Shown here one piece after another: positions 16,673-25,006 of a DNA stretch of 51,604 nucleotides. This DNA comes from Methanomicrobiaceae archaeon. GTDB lineage: Archaea; Halobacteriota; Methanomicrobia; Methanomicrobiales; Methanomicrobiaceae. A program made the translations under genes and the position numbers. The stretch spans positions 1 to 51,604 of the forward strand of contig JAFGNT010000019.1 in assembly GCA_016926855.1 (NCBI GenBank), read 5' to 3'. Position 1 is the stretch's first letter, and each line of letters opens with the position of its first letter. The notes under the pieces were generated by a model that was not told where the DNA came from, made no database searches, and saw nothing but the letters and a program-made list of their open reading frames with translations.

Positions 16673-17719
16673 CTAAGAGGAGGTTTTCCCTTTTTCTTCT
16701 TCACTGGTCTTCGCCTGCTTAAGCTCCTCGATAAGAATCGCGTACCCGGAGACGACCAGCGCGATAAACAGCGGGCCGAGAACGAATCCCACGATGCCCA
16801 TGACGGCAAGCCCGCCGAAAAATCCTATCCACATAAGGACCGGGTGTATCGAGGCCCTCTTCCCCATCATCGTCGGACGGAGATAGATATCGGGGAATGC
16901 GCAGACAACCGGGTACCCGATTAACGCAACGGCAGCTGTACTCCGGTAATCGCCAATGGAGATCGAGTAGATCGCAATAAACACCATGAGGAATGAGGGG
17001 CCGATAATCGGGATAAGCTGAAAGATCGCTGCCATCAGCGAATAAAAGATCACGTGCCCGAATCCCAGGAAATAAAAGAACGGTATTGCGAGAATGAAGG
17101 TCAGCACCGATGTCGCGATATGAACCACGTAAATGGCATAGAGCGTATTGACGACCATCTCCGTCATCTTCGAGATCGAATCCCTGATGCGGTCGGGGAG
17201 GTGATCCATGACCTGGCTCCAGATATCGTCTCCCTTGAGAATGGCGATATACAGGGTAAGGAAGAAAATAATCAGCTGGATAATGAGAAAGGGAATCCCT
17301 TTGATGATGCCGGAGATATAATCGCTGAAATTTCCGATCTGGTCCCTGAGCCATTCGGCCACCTGCTCTCTCGGGATGGCAACGGGGAGTTCGATAAAGT
17401 CGACCTGAAGCGACTGGACCGATGCAATGATGCTTCCCACAATCTGCGTCAGATAATCGCTGTTCTGGTAGATGATCGTGAACATATAGGCAAGGGAGCC
17501 GAAAAGAAACACTCCTATCAGGATCGTTGATAATGCAGCGGACACGGAAGAGGGAAGCCGTGTGCACAGCAGGCGGTGGAAAGGCAGCATGACTATCGCC
17601 ATCGACATCGCGAGGATGATGACGCTTAAAAGCGGCCAGAATGCCAGTATTGTAGCGACAATGATGGCCCCGATCAGGACAAACGTCAGCACATCGATCC
17701 GGGTCAGCTCAACGGACAT
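16673..17719 (-). CDS. AI-2E family permease (second copy)
   Basis: The 348-residue membrane protein is a paralogue of the one at 10699. It shares the N-terminal WPLLSVIILAMSMAIVMLPFH pattern, the central soluble stretch, LIPIIGPSFLM (near 245) and a GPLFIALVVSGYAIL C-terminus. The tail ends in a short Lys/Glu-rich segment. The ATG at 17719 aligns with the paralogue's start (MSVELTRIDVLT against MRTDPTRHDLLT) and lies suitably below a TTTTATGA box; 17737 is an alternative. Substrate unknown. Confidence 0.85.
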   Translation of the reverse strand: MSVELTRIDVLTFVLIGAIIVATILAFWPLLSVIILAMSMAIVMLPFHRLLCTRLPSSVSAALSTILIGVFLFGSLAYMFTIIYQNSDYLTQIVGSIIASVQSLQVDFIELPVAIPREQVAEWLRDQIGNFSDYISGIIKGIPFLIIQLIIFFLTLYIAILKGDDIWSQVMDHLPDRIRDSISKMTEMVVNTLYAIYVVHIATSVLTFILAIPFFYFLGFGHVIFYSLMAAIFQLIPIIGPSFLMVFIAIYSISIGDYRSTAAVALIGYPVVCAFPDIYLRPTMMGKRASIHPVLMWIGFFGGLAVMGIVGFVLGPLFIALVVSGYAILIEELKQAKTSEEEKGKTSS

Positions 17720-17737
17720 GGGTAACCTGTACCCCAT

Positions 17738-18142
17738 TCGCCCGATTCGTCATAAAACCTCGCCAATCGCGCCTGTCGATATCAGGCGGGCGGAGGTAAT
17801 GCCCGGTTCGACCGGCCCCCCATCCCACGCGCGATATAGAAAAATATTTACTTTTTCAATTTAGTAATAAGATTTGGTTTACATTTGCTCCCGCCACGAC
17901 GATCGGGATCCGGAGTGCATGCAGTATCGCCCATCCAGGCCCGCGAACCTCAACCGGAAAGACCGGACGATCAATCCTGAAATTCCCCGGCAACCGGACA
18001 GTAATTAATAAATATTCACCCTATCGTAATTTCGTAGCCATATAGCCGTTTTATCAATTCGGGGTGGCAGGGAATTTCGCGATGCGCTTCCGATGCACTC
18101 CAAAAAAGCATGGAAATAGTGACAAAACGGATAAGAATGTCT
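17738..18142. other. Intergenic region upstream of the Eha-Fwd operon
   Basis: About 400 nt without a credible gene on either strand. It holds several AT-rich patches, for example near 17835-17880 and TAATTAATAAATATTC at 18003-18018, that could be extra promoters or regulator sites for the large downstream operon or for the divergent permease gene. I found no tRNA, snoRNA box pair or known riboswitch in it. Confidence 0.4.
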
Positions 18143-18176
18143 TAATGAAAACCTTTATGCAATAGATTCACCCGAA
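18143..18176 (+). promoter_or_regulatory. Probable promoter of the Eha-Fwd operon
   Basis: GAAAACCTTTATGC places an A-rich BRE before a TATA-like CTTTATG (about 18153-18159). A start site 24-27 nt later would give a leader of about 20 nt, which includes GGAG 9 nt before the ATG at 18201. No other promoter-like gap occurs until after 29284. Confidence 0.45.
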
Positions 18177-18200
18177 GTTCATTTACTTTGGAGACGCGAG

Positions 18201-18686
18201 ATGCTCATTGAGATCGCACGCATTTTTGCCGCCGCTGTTATCGCCGGAGTCCTGTTCGTGACGGTGGATCTCATATTCAGATTGCCCGAGAAGGGTGGCG
18301 TGAGCGGGGCGACGGGAATCGGCACCGCGATTGCGAAGGGAGGCGGTGCGTTGCATGGCGGGTATATGATGGGCAATATCGTCTGCTCCCCCGATGCGTC
18401 CGCAGGAACGCTCCTGGCCGCGTGCGGCGTCTCAATTGCCGGAATTCCGGGCGGCATTGCGGCTGCCGTGCTCGTATTCATCGGCAACCGCATCTGCCAC
18501 GACCCGGGCTATGCAGGCACGACCGGTGCTGTTCTTGCGACCGGTGTGATCTACGGCGCATCGTTTGCGGGATTTGCACCCGAGCACTTTATTGCCGGCA
18601 TGGTGCTTGCCATCCTCTCCGTACAGGGAATATCGCATGCCCGTTCAAGCACTTTCCTTGACAGGCTGTGGGGGTGGCGGACCTGA
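18201..18686 (+). CDS. ehaB: Energy-converting hydrogenase Eha subunit B-like membrane protein
   Basis: The 161-residue hydrophobic protein has four or five membrane segments and Gly/Ala-rich loops (GGGALHGGYMMGN). It is the first gene of the operon, and its size and position fit EhaB of Methanothermobacter. EhaA, expected before it, is not seen. The Eha complex uses the ion gradient to drive H2-dependent ferredoxin reduction. The subunit call rests on position and length more than on motif. The 3' end overlaps the next gene by 19 nt. Confidence 0.65.
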   Translation: MLIEIARIFAAAVIAGVLFVTVDLIFRLPEKGGVSGATGIGTAIAKGGGALHGGYMMGNIVCSPDASAGTLLAACGVSIAGIPGGIAAAVLVFIGNRICHDPGYAGTTGAVLATGVIYGASFAGFAPEHFIAGMVLAILSVQGISHARSSTFLDRLWGWRT

Positions 18687-18940
18687 TTGATGGCCAGTTA
18701 CCGCTTGCCGTGTGCGCTCTCGTGGGATTATTCGCCGCAGCGAGGATCGTACTGGAGCCAAATACTCTCCGGAAACTCCCCTACTTAAATGTGCTCGGTT
18801 TTGCCGTGGCAGGTTCCATCGCGCTTCTCATCCCGCATCCCCTTGCCATTCTTGCCGCTTCGGCATACTTTATCGGATCGACCCTTGAATCGAATGCTAT
18901 CGCCAGTACCTACGCAGGAGGGAAGAAACCGGGTGATTGA
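18668..18940 (+). CDS. ehaC: Eha subunit C-like membrane protein (DUF2109)
   Basis: The 90-residue protein has about three membrane helices and a short polar tail (TYAGGKKPGD). Length, topology and place (second, before the 76-residue subunit) fit EhaC/DUF2109, a membrane subunit found in methanogen Eha operons. The start is a GTG at 18668 or 18674, inside the upstream gene; no ATG is available in frame near there. Confidence 0.6.
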   Translation: MGVADLIDGQLPLAVCALVGLFAAARIVLEPNTLRKLPYLNVLGFAVAGSIALLIPHPLAILAASAYFIGSTLESNAIASTYAGGKKPGD

Positions 18941-19163
18941 TATCTTCGCCGCAATCTTCGGCGCTATTGCACTCATCGGCGCAGCAGGAGCAGCGATCGA
19001 GCGGGATCCTTTTGCAAAGCTGATAGCCGTCGGTGTTATCGCGGGCGGTGTCGTCCCCTTTATAGCGGATCGCGGGTATCTTGATGTTGCGATTGCCGTT
19101 GCGCTGGTCGTGCCGGTGACGACGATCTTTATCCTGCTTGTCTGCAGGAGGGAGGAAGCATGA
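18933..19163 (+). CDS. ehaD: Eha subunit D-like membrane protein (DUF2108)
   Basis: The 76-residue protein has three membrane helices with a GAIALIGAAGAA first helix and a central DRGYLD turn, similar in layout to MnhC/MrpC- and NuoK-like small subunits. GTG at 18933 was chosen because AGGAGG lies about 10 nt upstream and the overlap with the preceding gene is then 8 nt. It corresponds by position and size to EhaD. Confidence 0.65.
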   Translation: MIDIFAAIFGAIALIGAAGAAIERDPFAKLIAVGVIAGGVVPFIADRGYLDVAIAVALVVPVTTIFILLVCRREEA

Positions 19164-19396
19164 ACGCGGAGTTCATCCTCGGCCTCGCCGTGCTTGCGAT
19201 TGGAGTCCTCGCCGTTGCGTTCCCCCGGGACCGGTCATACCTGACCCGGCTTATAAACCTGGAAATCCCTGCATTCGGTCTCCTGCTCATCATGCTCTCC
19301 TTTGACGAGATGCTTGCACTCCTCACGTTTATTGCGGTCACCGGAATATCCACATTCGTTCTTGTGAGAATTCTCGAACGGAGGGGACCTGTGTGA
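19160..19396 (+). CDS. ehaE: Eha subunit E-like membrane protein (DUF2107)
   Basis: The 78-residue protein has two or three membrane helices, with RDRSYLTRLINLEIPAFG between the first and second and a terminal RILERRG. It overlaps its neighbours by 4 nt on both sides (ATGA and GTGTGA). Position and size fit EhaE/DUF2107. Confidence 0.65.
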   Translation: MNAEFILGLAVLAIGVLAVAFPRDRSYLTRLINLEIPAFGLLLIMLSFDEMLALLTFIAVTGISTFVLVRILERRGPV

Positions 19397-19863
19397 AACC
19401 CGAAGGGCAGGGATCGATCATCAGCCGGATTTCCCGGGCATTGTCGAATTACGATTACCTTGCAGGCGTTTATGCACTGCTCGTCATCATCATAACCATA
19501 ATCGGCATTGTAAGCCTTCCCTTCCTCGCGTACGAGGATGTGCAGGTCTACCCGAAGCATATCGACCGCTCCAGCCCGCTGGATCCCTACGACAGGGGGG
19601 GAACGCCGTTCAACACGACAGCCGTGCATGCGCAGTACCCGGACAACTCCCCGTATCTCGGCTATGTTACCGCATACTTAACGCCGCTCTCACAGTTTAT
19701 GGCGGACGGATCCCACCACCTGGGGACGACCATCGTCTCGCACCCGGGCGGTATTATCGATGAGATCCTCTACAATACGCGGGGTCTCGATACGGTTGTC
19801 GAGACCAGCATCCTTTTTGTGGCGTTTACCATCGCCGCATACCTCTTCAGGAGGAAGGATTGA
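19393..19863 (+). CDS. ehaF: Eha subunit F-like membrane protein (DUF2106)
   Basis: The 156-residue protein has an N-terminal membrane helix (about 20-42), a long extracytoplasmic loop with DRSSPLDPYDRGGTPFNTT and a HPGGIIDEILYNTRGLDT motif (about 117-134), then a C-terminal helix and a short RRKD tail. The loop between two helices recalls MnhB/MbhF-type subunits of multisubunit hydrogenases and antiporters. It starts at GTG overlapping the ehaE stop. Position and size fit EhaF/DUF2106. Confidence 0.7.
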   Translation: MKPEGQGSIISRISRALSNYDYLAGVYALLVIIITIIGIVSLPFLAYEDVQVYPKHIDRSSPLDPYDRGGTPFNTTAVHAQYPDNSPYLGYVTAYLTPLSQFMADGSHHLGTTIVSHPGGIIDEILYNTRGLDTVVETSILFVAFTIAAYLFRRKD

Positions 19864-20462
19864 TGGATGCCGTGTACATTGCCGGTCTCGGCATCGCCTT
19901 CCTGAGCGTGATTGTGGCATTTTATGCCATACTCCGTGAACAGGACGATTTACACCGCATACTGCTCACCGATCTTGCAGAGATCCTCGCGCTCGTGCTC
20001 ATCGCTCTTGTCGCAACCGATCTCGCCGAAGCGCTGATCCTACCGGGGCTCGTTGTCGGCATTTCCGAACTGATGGCCATATCCGAAGTGTTCCTGGTAA
20101 AAGAGTCTCTTTCCCGTCCGCGGTATTCCCCGCTCTCAATCGAAGTCATGGACAGCGCACCCGCCATCATGTCGCTTGCGCTTGTTCTCTACGGGATCGT
20201 GCTCTCGGGCTTTTCGGGCGGTGCACTGGCAGGTGTCGGTGCCATCTTCTACTTCATGTGCCGGGGGCATGACGAACGATTTGCTGTTATCGAGACAGCA
20301 AGCGGGTATGCATGGGCACTCTGGATTTTCGCATTCTTCATCTTCATGGTCCTTCCGGAGTACTGGCTGTTCGGAGTGATGACCGCCGGCGGTGCAATCC
20401 TCCTCAAGGTGACCGGAAAGATGTCGCTCGTCGGCACGATGCGGGGTGGCCATAATGAATAG
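19863..20462 (+). CDS. ehaG: Eha subunit G-like membrane protein (DUF2105)
   Basis: The 199-residue protein has about six membrane segments and one polar loop after the third (KESLSRPRYSPLSIEVMD, near 80-97). Its ATG shares its A with the last base of the ehaF stop. Size and place fit EhaG/DUF2105. It ends with TAG inside the next gene. Confidence 0.7.
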   Translation: MDAVYIAGLGIAFLSVIVAFYAILREQDDLHRILLTDLAEILALVLIALVATDLAEALILPGLVVGISELMAISEVFLVKESLSRPRYSPLSIEVMDSAPAIMSLALVLYGIVLSGFSGGALAGVGAIFYFMCRGHDERFAVIETASGYAWALWIFAFFIFMVLPEYWLFGVMTAGGAILLKVTGKMSLVGTMRGGHNE

Positions 20463-21123
20463 CCTTGCCGTTCCCGCCATCGGAGGTGCCGAACTCCATG
20501 TGATTGAATTCGGCGATATCGTCAATTACTTCAGCCCCTACACGGCGATGCTCTTTGCATTTGCCGTGCTTTTCACGGTAATCGCAATCGTGAGCAGGCC
20601 GGAGAGGCAGGTCGATATCGCCTTCGGCGGCGATGCGTATTATACCAAGGACATCCAGCCTGAACAGCTGAAATTCCAGCGGTTTATGGCGATTGCCTGC
20701 GGGCTCGCGACGCTGGGGGCGGTGGTTTCCGGTGATGTCTTTAATTTTACGCTCTTCACCTCCATGGTGGGCATAACGAACATCGGAATCGTTGCTGCGT
20801 ATAAAAACCGTCATGTGCTCAATGCAGCGTTCCAGTACGGGATCGTGGCGATGATAGCGACCGTCCCCCTCTTCGGCGGGGCGGCAATCATCCTCGCGAC
20901 GACGGGAACCCTGAGTATGTGGGAGCTCTTCGGCAGTGCAATTGCCGTACCCCTCATTGCAAAGGCATTCCTCGTGCTGGGGGTGATGGGTGAGGGAATG
21001 GCCCCCTTCTACGTGGCAAAGGCGGAGATTACCCGCGCACCCGGAGCGCCGTATGTGCTGATCATCCATGTCAGCTCGCTGCTCCTGTTCCTGCGTGTTG
21101 TGGAGATCGTTCTATCGATGTGA
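20455..21123 (+). CDS. ehaH: Eha subunit H, antiporter-like membrane protein
   Basis: The 222-residue protein has about six membrane helices. It includes GVISGDVFNFTLF-like sequence (SGDVFNFTLFTSMVGI, near 90) and LIAKAFLVLGVMGEGMAPFYVAKAE (near 165-190), which resembles the Lys/Glu-containing transmembrane region of NuoL/M/N and Mrp-type ion-translocating subunits, though much shorter. Such residues carry ions in complex I relatives, so this is a candidate for coupling in Eha. The start at ATG 20455 was preferred over GTG 20446. Confidence 0.75.
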   Translation: MNSLAVPAIGGAELHVIEFGDIVNYFSPYTAMLFAFAVLFTVIAIVSRPERQVDIAFGGDAYYTKDIQPEQLKFQRFMAIACGLATLGAVVSGDVFNFTLFTSMVGITNIGIVAAYKNRHVLNAAFQYGIVAMIATVPLFGGAAIILATTGTLSMWELFGSAIAVPLIAKAFLVLGVMGEGMAPFYVAKAEITRAPGAPYVLIIHVSSLLLFLRVVEIVLSM

Positions 21124-21332
21124 TTGTGATGAAAAAAGGAAATGCTGCCATGGGAACGGGTGTCACCGGCGCTATCTGTATCGCAGCAGGGGCTTCTGCC
21201 GCACTGGACATGCTCCCCCTGTGGGGTGCAGGGCTGCTGATCGTGGTTGCATTCCCGTTCTTTGTCGTCCTTCTCGGACTGTGGTGGAACGCGTCGGAAG
21301 GCGAGGGAGACATTCCGTTTATCGGGTACTGA
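21120..21332 (+). CDS. ehaI: Eha subunit I-like small membrane protein
   Basis: The 70-residue protein has two membrane helices separated by a short loop and an acidic C-terminus (NASEGEGDIPFIGY). It starts at GTG 21120 overlapping the ehaH stop, or ATG 21129. Position and size fit EhaI. Confidence 0.6.
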   Translation: MIVMKKGNAAMGTGVTGAICIAAGASAALDMLPLWGAGLLIVVAFPFFVVLLGLWWNASEGEGDIPFIGY

Positions 21333-21333
21333 C

Positions 21334-22176
21334 ATGATCGACTTTCTGCTGTTTGCTGTATTCACCGGCCTGCTCCTTCACGGCATCCACCGGAAGGCAA
21401 TCGCACGGATACAGGGTCGTCCCGGGCCGCCGATATGGCAGGAGATCCTTCATTCCCTGAAATTTTCCTTCAAGGAGACGTGGATCCCGGCAACCGCAAG
21501 CGAGGTGCTCTTCGTGGCGGTCGTACTCGTTGCCCTCGGCATCTGGAGCGCAGCCCTCTTCATCCTGCTCCTCGAGGGAAGCATCCTGATGCTCTTCGGC
21601 ATCTACATGCTCCACAAGATCGTCGAGCACGGTCTCGGCCTCTCGTCGGGATCGCCGTACGGCAAATTCGGGGCGATACGGTCCGTCATCTCAGCAGCCT
21701 CGGAAATCCCGCTCTTCGCCACGATCGGTGCCATCTACTTCGTCACCGGGTCACTTCAGCTCTCCGACATCATTGCCTACCAGGCTGCAAACGGCCCCCT
21801 CCTCCTGCTCATGCCCCCCGTAGCGGCAGCGATGTATATCGTGATTCTTTCAAAGATGCACTACAGCCCCTTTGCCATCATCGAAGCCAAGGAGATCGTG
21901 AGCGGCAACAGGACAGAGCATTTCGGCGTCTGGCGAGCCGCTCTGGATGTCGCCTTTTCACTCAAGACCTTCGTGCTCCTTTATGCCTTCGTGCTTATCT
22001 TCATCGGCGGAATTCCCTTTGCGGCGGTGCTTGTTCTCATGCTGCTCCTGCTGCTGTCGCTCTCGTTTGTCTGCGCACTCTGCCCGATGCTCTCTCCGTA
22101 CGACACCGTGACAATGCAGAGCCTTGCCACCGCTCTGGTTGCCGTATACCTCGTCGCAGTAGTGGTGATCGCATGA
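21334..22176 (+). CDS. ehaJ: Eha subunit J, NuoH-like membrane protein
   Basis: The 280-residue protein has about eight membrane helices and is the NuoH/EchB-type subunit that links the membrane arm to the hydrogenase module. Polar family features include RIQGRPGPPIWQ (near 26-37), the GSPYGKFGAIRSV loop (near 107) and SPFAIIEAKEIVSGNRTEHFG (near 183), which matches the conserved Glu-rich cytoplasmic loop of NuoH (here shortened in this note). The ATG lies 1 nt after the ehaI stop. Confidence 0.88.
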   Translation: MIDFLLFAVFTGLLLHGIHRKAIARIQGRPGPPIWQEILHSLKFSFKETWIPATASEVLFVAVVLVALGIWSAALFILLLEGSILMLFGIYMLHKIVEHGLGLSSGSPYGKFGAIRSVISAASEIPLFATIGAIYFVTGSLQLSDIIAYQAANGPLLLLMPPVAAAMYIVILSKMHYSPFAIIEAKEIVSGNRTEHFGVWRAALDVAFSLKTFVLLYAFVLIFIGGIPFAAVLVLMLLLLLSLSFVCALCPMLSPYDTVTMQSLATALVAVYLVAVVVIA

Positions 22177-22421
22177 ACCTGATACACAGAATCCTCTGGG
22201 CGGGTGCCGCCCTCTATGCCGGTGTTATCCTGCTGCAGGCGATCGGAAGAACCGGACTCTGGCTACAGGCGGGTGCTGTCGCCGCCCTGACAGCAGCCGT
22301 CTCCCTTCTCCCGCTCGCGCGGGACGAGAGCCTGCTTAAAAAGACCGAGATGAGGGTGCTGTGGGTCTGCGTCCTCTGTTTTGCACTGTATGCGTTCGGG
22401 CGTGCCGGAGGTGTCATCTGA
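22173..22421 (+). CDS. Eha subunit K/L-like small membrane protein
   Basis: The 82-residue protein has three predicted membrane helices with a charged RDESLLKKTEMR loop before the last. It overlaps ehaJ by 4 nt and shares one base with ehaM. By place it should be EhaL (DUF2104) or EhaK; only one such gene is present, so one of the two is missing or not needed here. Confidence 0.55.
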   Translation: MNLIHRILWAGAALYAGVILLQAIGRTGLWLQAGAVAALTAAVSLLPLARDESLLKKTEMRVLWVCVLCFALYAFGRAGGVI

Positions 22422-22810
22422 TGGGAGACTTTTTGTACGAAAAAGATCTCCGGATGATGCAGTACAACATACTCACGAGCGCCCGCCATAACGGAGTGGC
22501 GGCCGCGATTGCCGGGCATTACGGGCTGAAGAAACAGGAGGTGCTCCGGATGATGATGGAGCGGATGGATATGATCCTGCTTGAAAACCTGCCTGCACGC
22601 TATGAAGTATGGCAGGCGACGGGCGACGCAGGGGACGAGACGGAAAGAAAACTGGGATGTGAACTGATTTCCCGGTACGTCCCCCTCGCGGACCCGCAGG
22701 CAATTGACCGCATCTGCGCGGATGCGAAAGAGCGGATCAGAAAAGGCACCCCAAAAGACGAGGCACTATCAGAGGGACTCCAAAACATCAGGGAGATGTT
22801 ACGCACATGA
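22421..22810 (+). CDS. ehaM: Eha subunit M (DUF1959)
   Basis: The 129-residue soluble, mostly helical protein fits DUF1959/EhaM in length and place, directly before the NuoB-like gene. It is rich in charged residues and Met (VLRMMMERMDMI) and has two cysteines, neither in a metal motif. Its role in Eha is unknown. Confidence 0.7.
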   Translation: MGDFLYEKDLRMMQYNILTSARHNGVAAAIAGHYGLKKQEVLRMMMERMDMILLENLPARYEVWQATGDAGDETERKLGCELISRYVPLADPQAIDRICADAKERIRKGTPKDEALSEGLQNIREMLRT

Positions 22811-23262
22811 GTATGATACAGTCGATGAAAAATGCCGTGCGGTCGCGATCGATCCACGTCAGTTACGTCAACGTGGGGTCCTGCAACGGATGCGATATTG
22901 AAATCCTTGCCGTGCTCGCTCCCCGGTATGACATTGAACAGTACGGCATCTATGTCCACAACAACCCGCGGGAGGCGGACATCCTCCTCATAACCGGTGC
23001 GTTCACACCACAGTGGGAGGATAAACTCGAGTCAATCTGGAACAAAATTCCGGAACCGAAAGCTGCCATCGCTATCGGCAACTGCCCGATATCGGGGTGC
23101 GTCTTCAACCGCCGGGGATCTTTCGTCGATCCCCCCGTGGCAAAACACATCCCGATCGCCGCCGAAGTGCCGGGATGCCCGCCGCGCCCGACCGAGATTC
23201 TGAATGCCGTGCTCTCGCTTGCCCCGGTTGTTTTCAAGGATTACGAGGAGAAAAAGGCATGA
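22807..23262 (+). CDS. ehaN: Eha hydrogenase small subunit (NuoB-like)
   Basis: The 151-residue protein carries the proximal [4Fe-4S] cluster next to the [NiFe] site. The four expected cysteines are visible: C26 and C29 (GSCNGC), C93 (GNCPISG) and C124 (PGCPPRP). It receives electrons from H2 oxidation in the large subunit and passes them to the ferredoxin-like subunit. It overlaps both neighbours by 4 nt. Confidence 0.92.
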   Translation: MSMIQSMKNAVRSRSIHVSYVNVGSCNGCDIEILAVLAPRYDIEQYGIYVHNNPREADILLITGAFTPQWEDKLESIWNKIPEPKAAIAIGNCPISGCVFNRRGSFVDPPVAKHIPIAAEVPGCPPRPTEILNAVLSLAPVVFKDYEEKKA

Positions 23263-24344
23263 AAAAAGTGGTTGACGTCTCGCTTCCCATTGGCCCCCTG
23301 CACCCCTGCTTCAAGGAGCCCGCCCGCATTAAATGCGAAACACGCGGGGAATTCGTGCTTTCGGCAGAAGTGGAGCTCGGGTACGTCAAGAAGGGCATCG
23401 AACGCATCATGCGTGGCCGCCCGTGGCAGGAAGTGATGTTTCTTGCGGAACGGATCTGCGGGATCTGCTCGGTGATCCATAACATGACATTCATCGAAAC
23501 AGTCGAGCAGCTCAGCGACATAGCCGTTCCGGACCGGGCTGCGCTCCTCAGGGTGGTTGTCAACGAACTTGACCGCATCCAGAGTCATGTCCTCGCCAAC
23601 TTCTCTTACTGCTACACCATCGAACACGAGACACTCGCGATGTATCTCCTCAACCTCCGGGAGACCGCGATGGACATGCTCGAACTGATTACGGGAGCGC
23701 GGGTCACCTGCGCCTACATGATTCCGGGAGGCGTGCGCTTTGATCTCCGGCCCGAAGACAGACAGACACTGGAACGGTCGCTCACCCATATCGACACGGA
23801 GATCGCCCGGTTTACCGCGATGTTTAAAAACGGTCCGCTCATCGGACTCCGGAGCAGGGGGATCGGCATCCTCACACGGGAAGCGGCACTCGAGGCACAT
23901 GCAGTCGGACCGACGGCACGGGCAAGCGGAATCGCGGAGGACATGCGCCTCCGCCACCCCACATACAGGAAACTCGGATTTGAGCCCGTGGTATACACCG
24001 AAGGGGATAATTACGCCCGCATCATGGTCCGGTTCGATGAGGTCCGACAGAGTATCAGACTGATCCAGACATGCCTTGAAATGCTCCCGGAGGGCCTGAT
24101 CCGCGGCGGCGGGTCGGTCGTTGCCGGGGAAGCGACCTACGTAGGCGAAGCGCCCCGCGGTGAACTGACTTACTTCGTAAAAACAGATGACTACGGAAGA
24201 ATTGTTGATATATCCGTCCAGACGCCGTCGATCATGAACATCGAAGCGTGCGCACACTACATGCTCACCGGTGTTACATCGGCCGCTGATGTCACCTCCA
24301 CGTTTATCAGTGCCGACCCCTGTGTCGCCTGTACAGAGAGATAG
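23259..24344 (+). CDS. ehaO: Eha [NiFe]-hydrogenase large subunit (NuoD-like)
   Basis: The 361-residue protein holds the [NiFe] active site: RICGIC (Cys67, Cys70) at the N-terminal side and DPCVAC (Cys355, Cys358) at the C-terminus. Both CxxC pairs are intact, so it is a true hydrogenase and not an Fpo/NuoD-type relic. Only three residues follow the last cysteine, so there is little or no tail for a maturation protease to remove. It uses H2 as electron donor for ferredoxin reduction within Eha. Confidence 0.93.
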   Translation: MKKVVDVSLPIGPLHPCFKEPARIKCETRGEFVLSAEVELGYVKKGIERIMRGRPWQEVMFLAERICGICSVIHNMTFIETVEQLSDIAVPDRAALLRVVVNELDRIQSHVLANFSYCYTIEHETLAMYLLNLRETAMDMLELITGARVTCAYMIPGGVRFDLRPEDRQTLERSLTHIDTEIARFTAMFKNGPLIGLRSRGIGILTREAALEAHAVGPTARASGIAEDMRLRHPTYRKLGFEPVVYTEGDNYARIMVRFDEVRQSIRLIQTCLEMLPEGLIRGGGSVVAGEATYVGEAPRGELTYFVKTDDYGRIVDISVQTPSIMNIEACAHYMLTGVTSAADVTSTFISADPCVACTER

Positions 24345-24346
24345 CC

Positions 24347-25006
24347 ATGACCACATCGATCATCTGGTACATCCGTGAATTTCTTCGTGCGGAATGGCTC
24401 CGCAGGTTTTTCTTCGTAAAAACCGCTCCGCTTGTCACTCCACCCCATTTCAGGGGGTATCCTGAACTGACCGGAAAGGAGTGCACGCACTGCCTGCTCT
24501 GCATGATGATCTGCCCGACCGAAGGTGCCATCGAGGTCCTGAAAAAGGGCGAAGGCTGGGAACCGCAGGTCTATCCGGGCCATTGCCTCCGGTGCGGCCT
24601 GTGCGTGGAGATCTGCCCCGATGATGTGCTTGCAAGCGGGCGGATCCTCGACTCCAAACACCGGGAGGAGACGTATTACCTGCCGTATTACCGGATCTCA
24701 ATCGACCCTGCAAAGTGCATGCGGTGCGGAAACTGCTCTGTCTCCTGCCCTGTGAATAAGGAGGAAGACCCCCAGCTCTCGGCAACGGGCACGGCAGTTT
24801 CCGATGAGGTGATCATGCGCATCAGGGACGGTGAGATGCGGGTGTTGCATGAAGAGAAGTGCACGGGCTGCAAGACCTGTGAAGAGGCATGCCCGAACCA
24901 GGCGATCCGTGTCGCCCGGATTATCGAGGCGGTACAGCTGGAAGGAGGGGCAGGGGTGTCACCCGATTCCGCAGCCGCCGGGGCAGAGGAGGAGGGCGTC
25001 CGATGA
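24347..25006 (+). CDS. Polyferredoxin with four [4Fe-4S] motifs (NuoI-like/EhaP-type)
   Basis: The 219-residue protein has four CxxCxxCxxxC motifs: CTHCLLCMMIC (near 46), CLRCGLCVEIC (near 84), CMRCGNCSVSC (near 125) and CTGCKTCEEAC (near 170). The N-terminal part (RRFFFVKTAP...PPHFRG) resembles the membrane-associated start of NuoI/EchF-type subunits. It lies exactly between ehaO and fwdD, so it could wire electrons from the hydrogenase to formylmethanofuran dehydrogenase. EhaP usually has six clusters and FwdF eight, so this is a shorter variant. The acidic C-terminal tail (from about 200) is Ala/Gly-rich. Confidence 0.85.
   Translation: MTTSIIWYIREFLRAEWLRRFFFVKTAPLVTPPHFRGYPELTGKECTHCLLCMMICPTEGAIEVLKKGEGWEPQVYPGHCLRCGLCVEICPDDVLASGRILDSKHREETYYLPYYRISIDPAKCMRCGNCSVSCPVNKEEDPQLSATGTAVSDEVIMRIRDGEMRVLHEEKCTGCKTCEEACPNQAIRVARIIEAVQLEGGAGVSPDSAAAGAEEEGVR

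Noticed and set aside
16673..17719. tRNA-linked integrated element next to tRNA-Leu
   Set aside because: No integrase, no duplicated tRNA 3' end and no shift in base composition were found nearby.
17979..18078. 9-bp inverted repeat GAAATTCCC / GGGAATTTC separated by 82 nt
   Set aside because: In a region of this size a spaced 9-bp match of this kind is not unlikely by chance, and no supporting structure or motif is present.
21435..22172. Forward frame extending upstream of the 82-residue Eha subunit over ehaJ
   Set aside because: The upstream part is an out-of-frame shadow of ehaJ; the real gene starts at the ATG at 22173 that overlaps the ehaJ stop.
23241..24356. Reverse-strand open frame of about 371 codons over ehaO
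   Set aside because: Antisense shadow of a conserved hydrogenase gene with both CxxC motifs on the forward strand.
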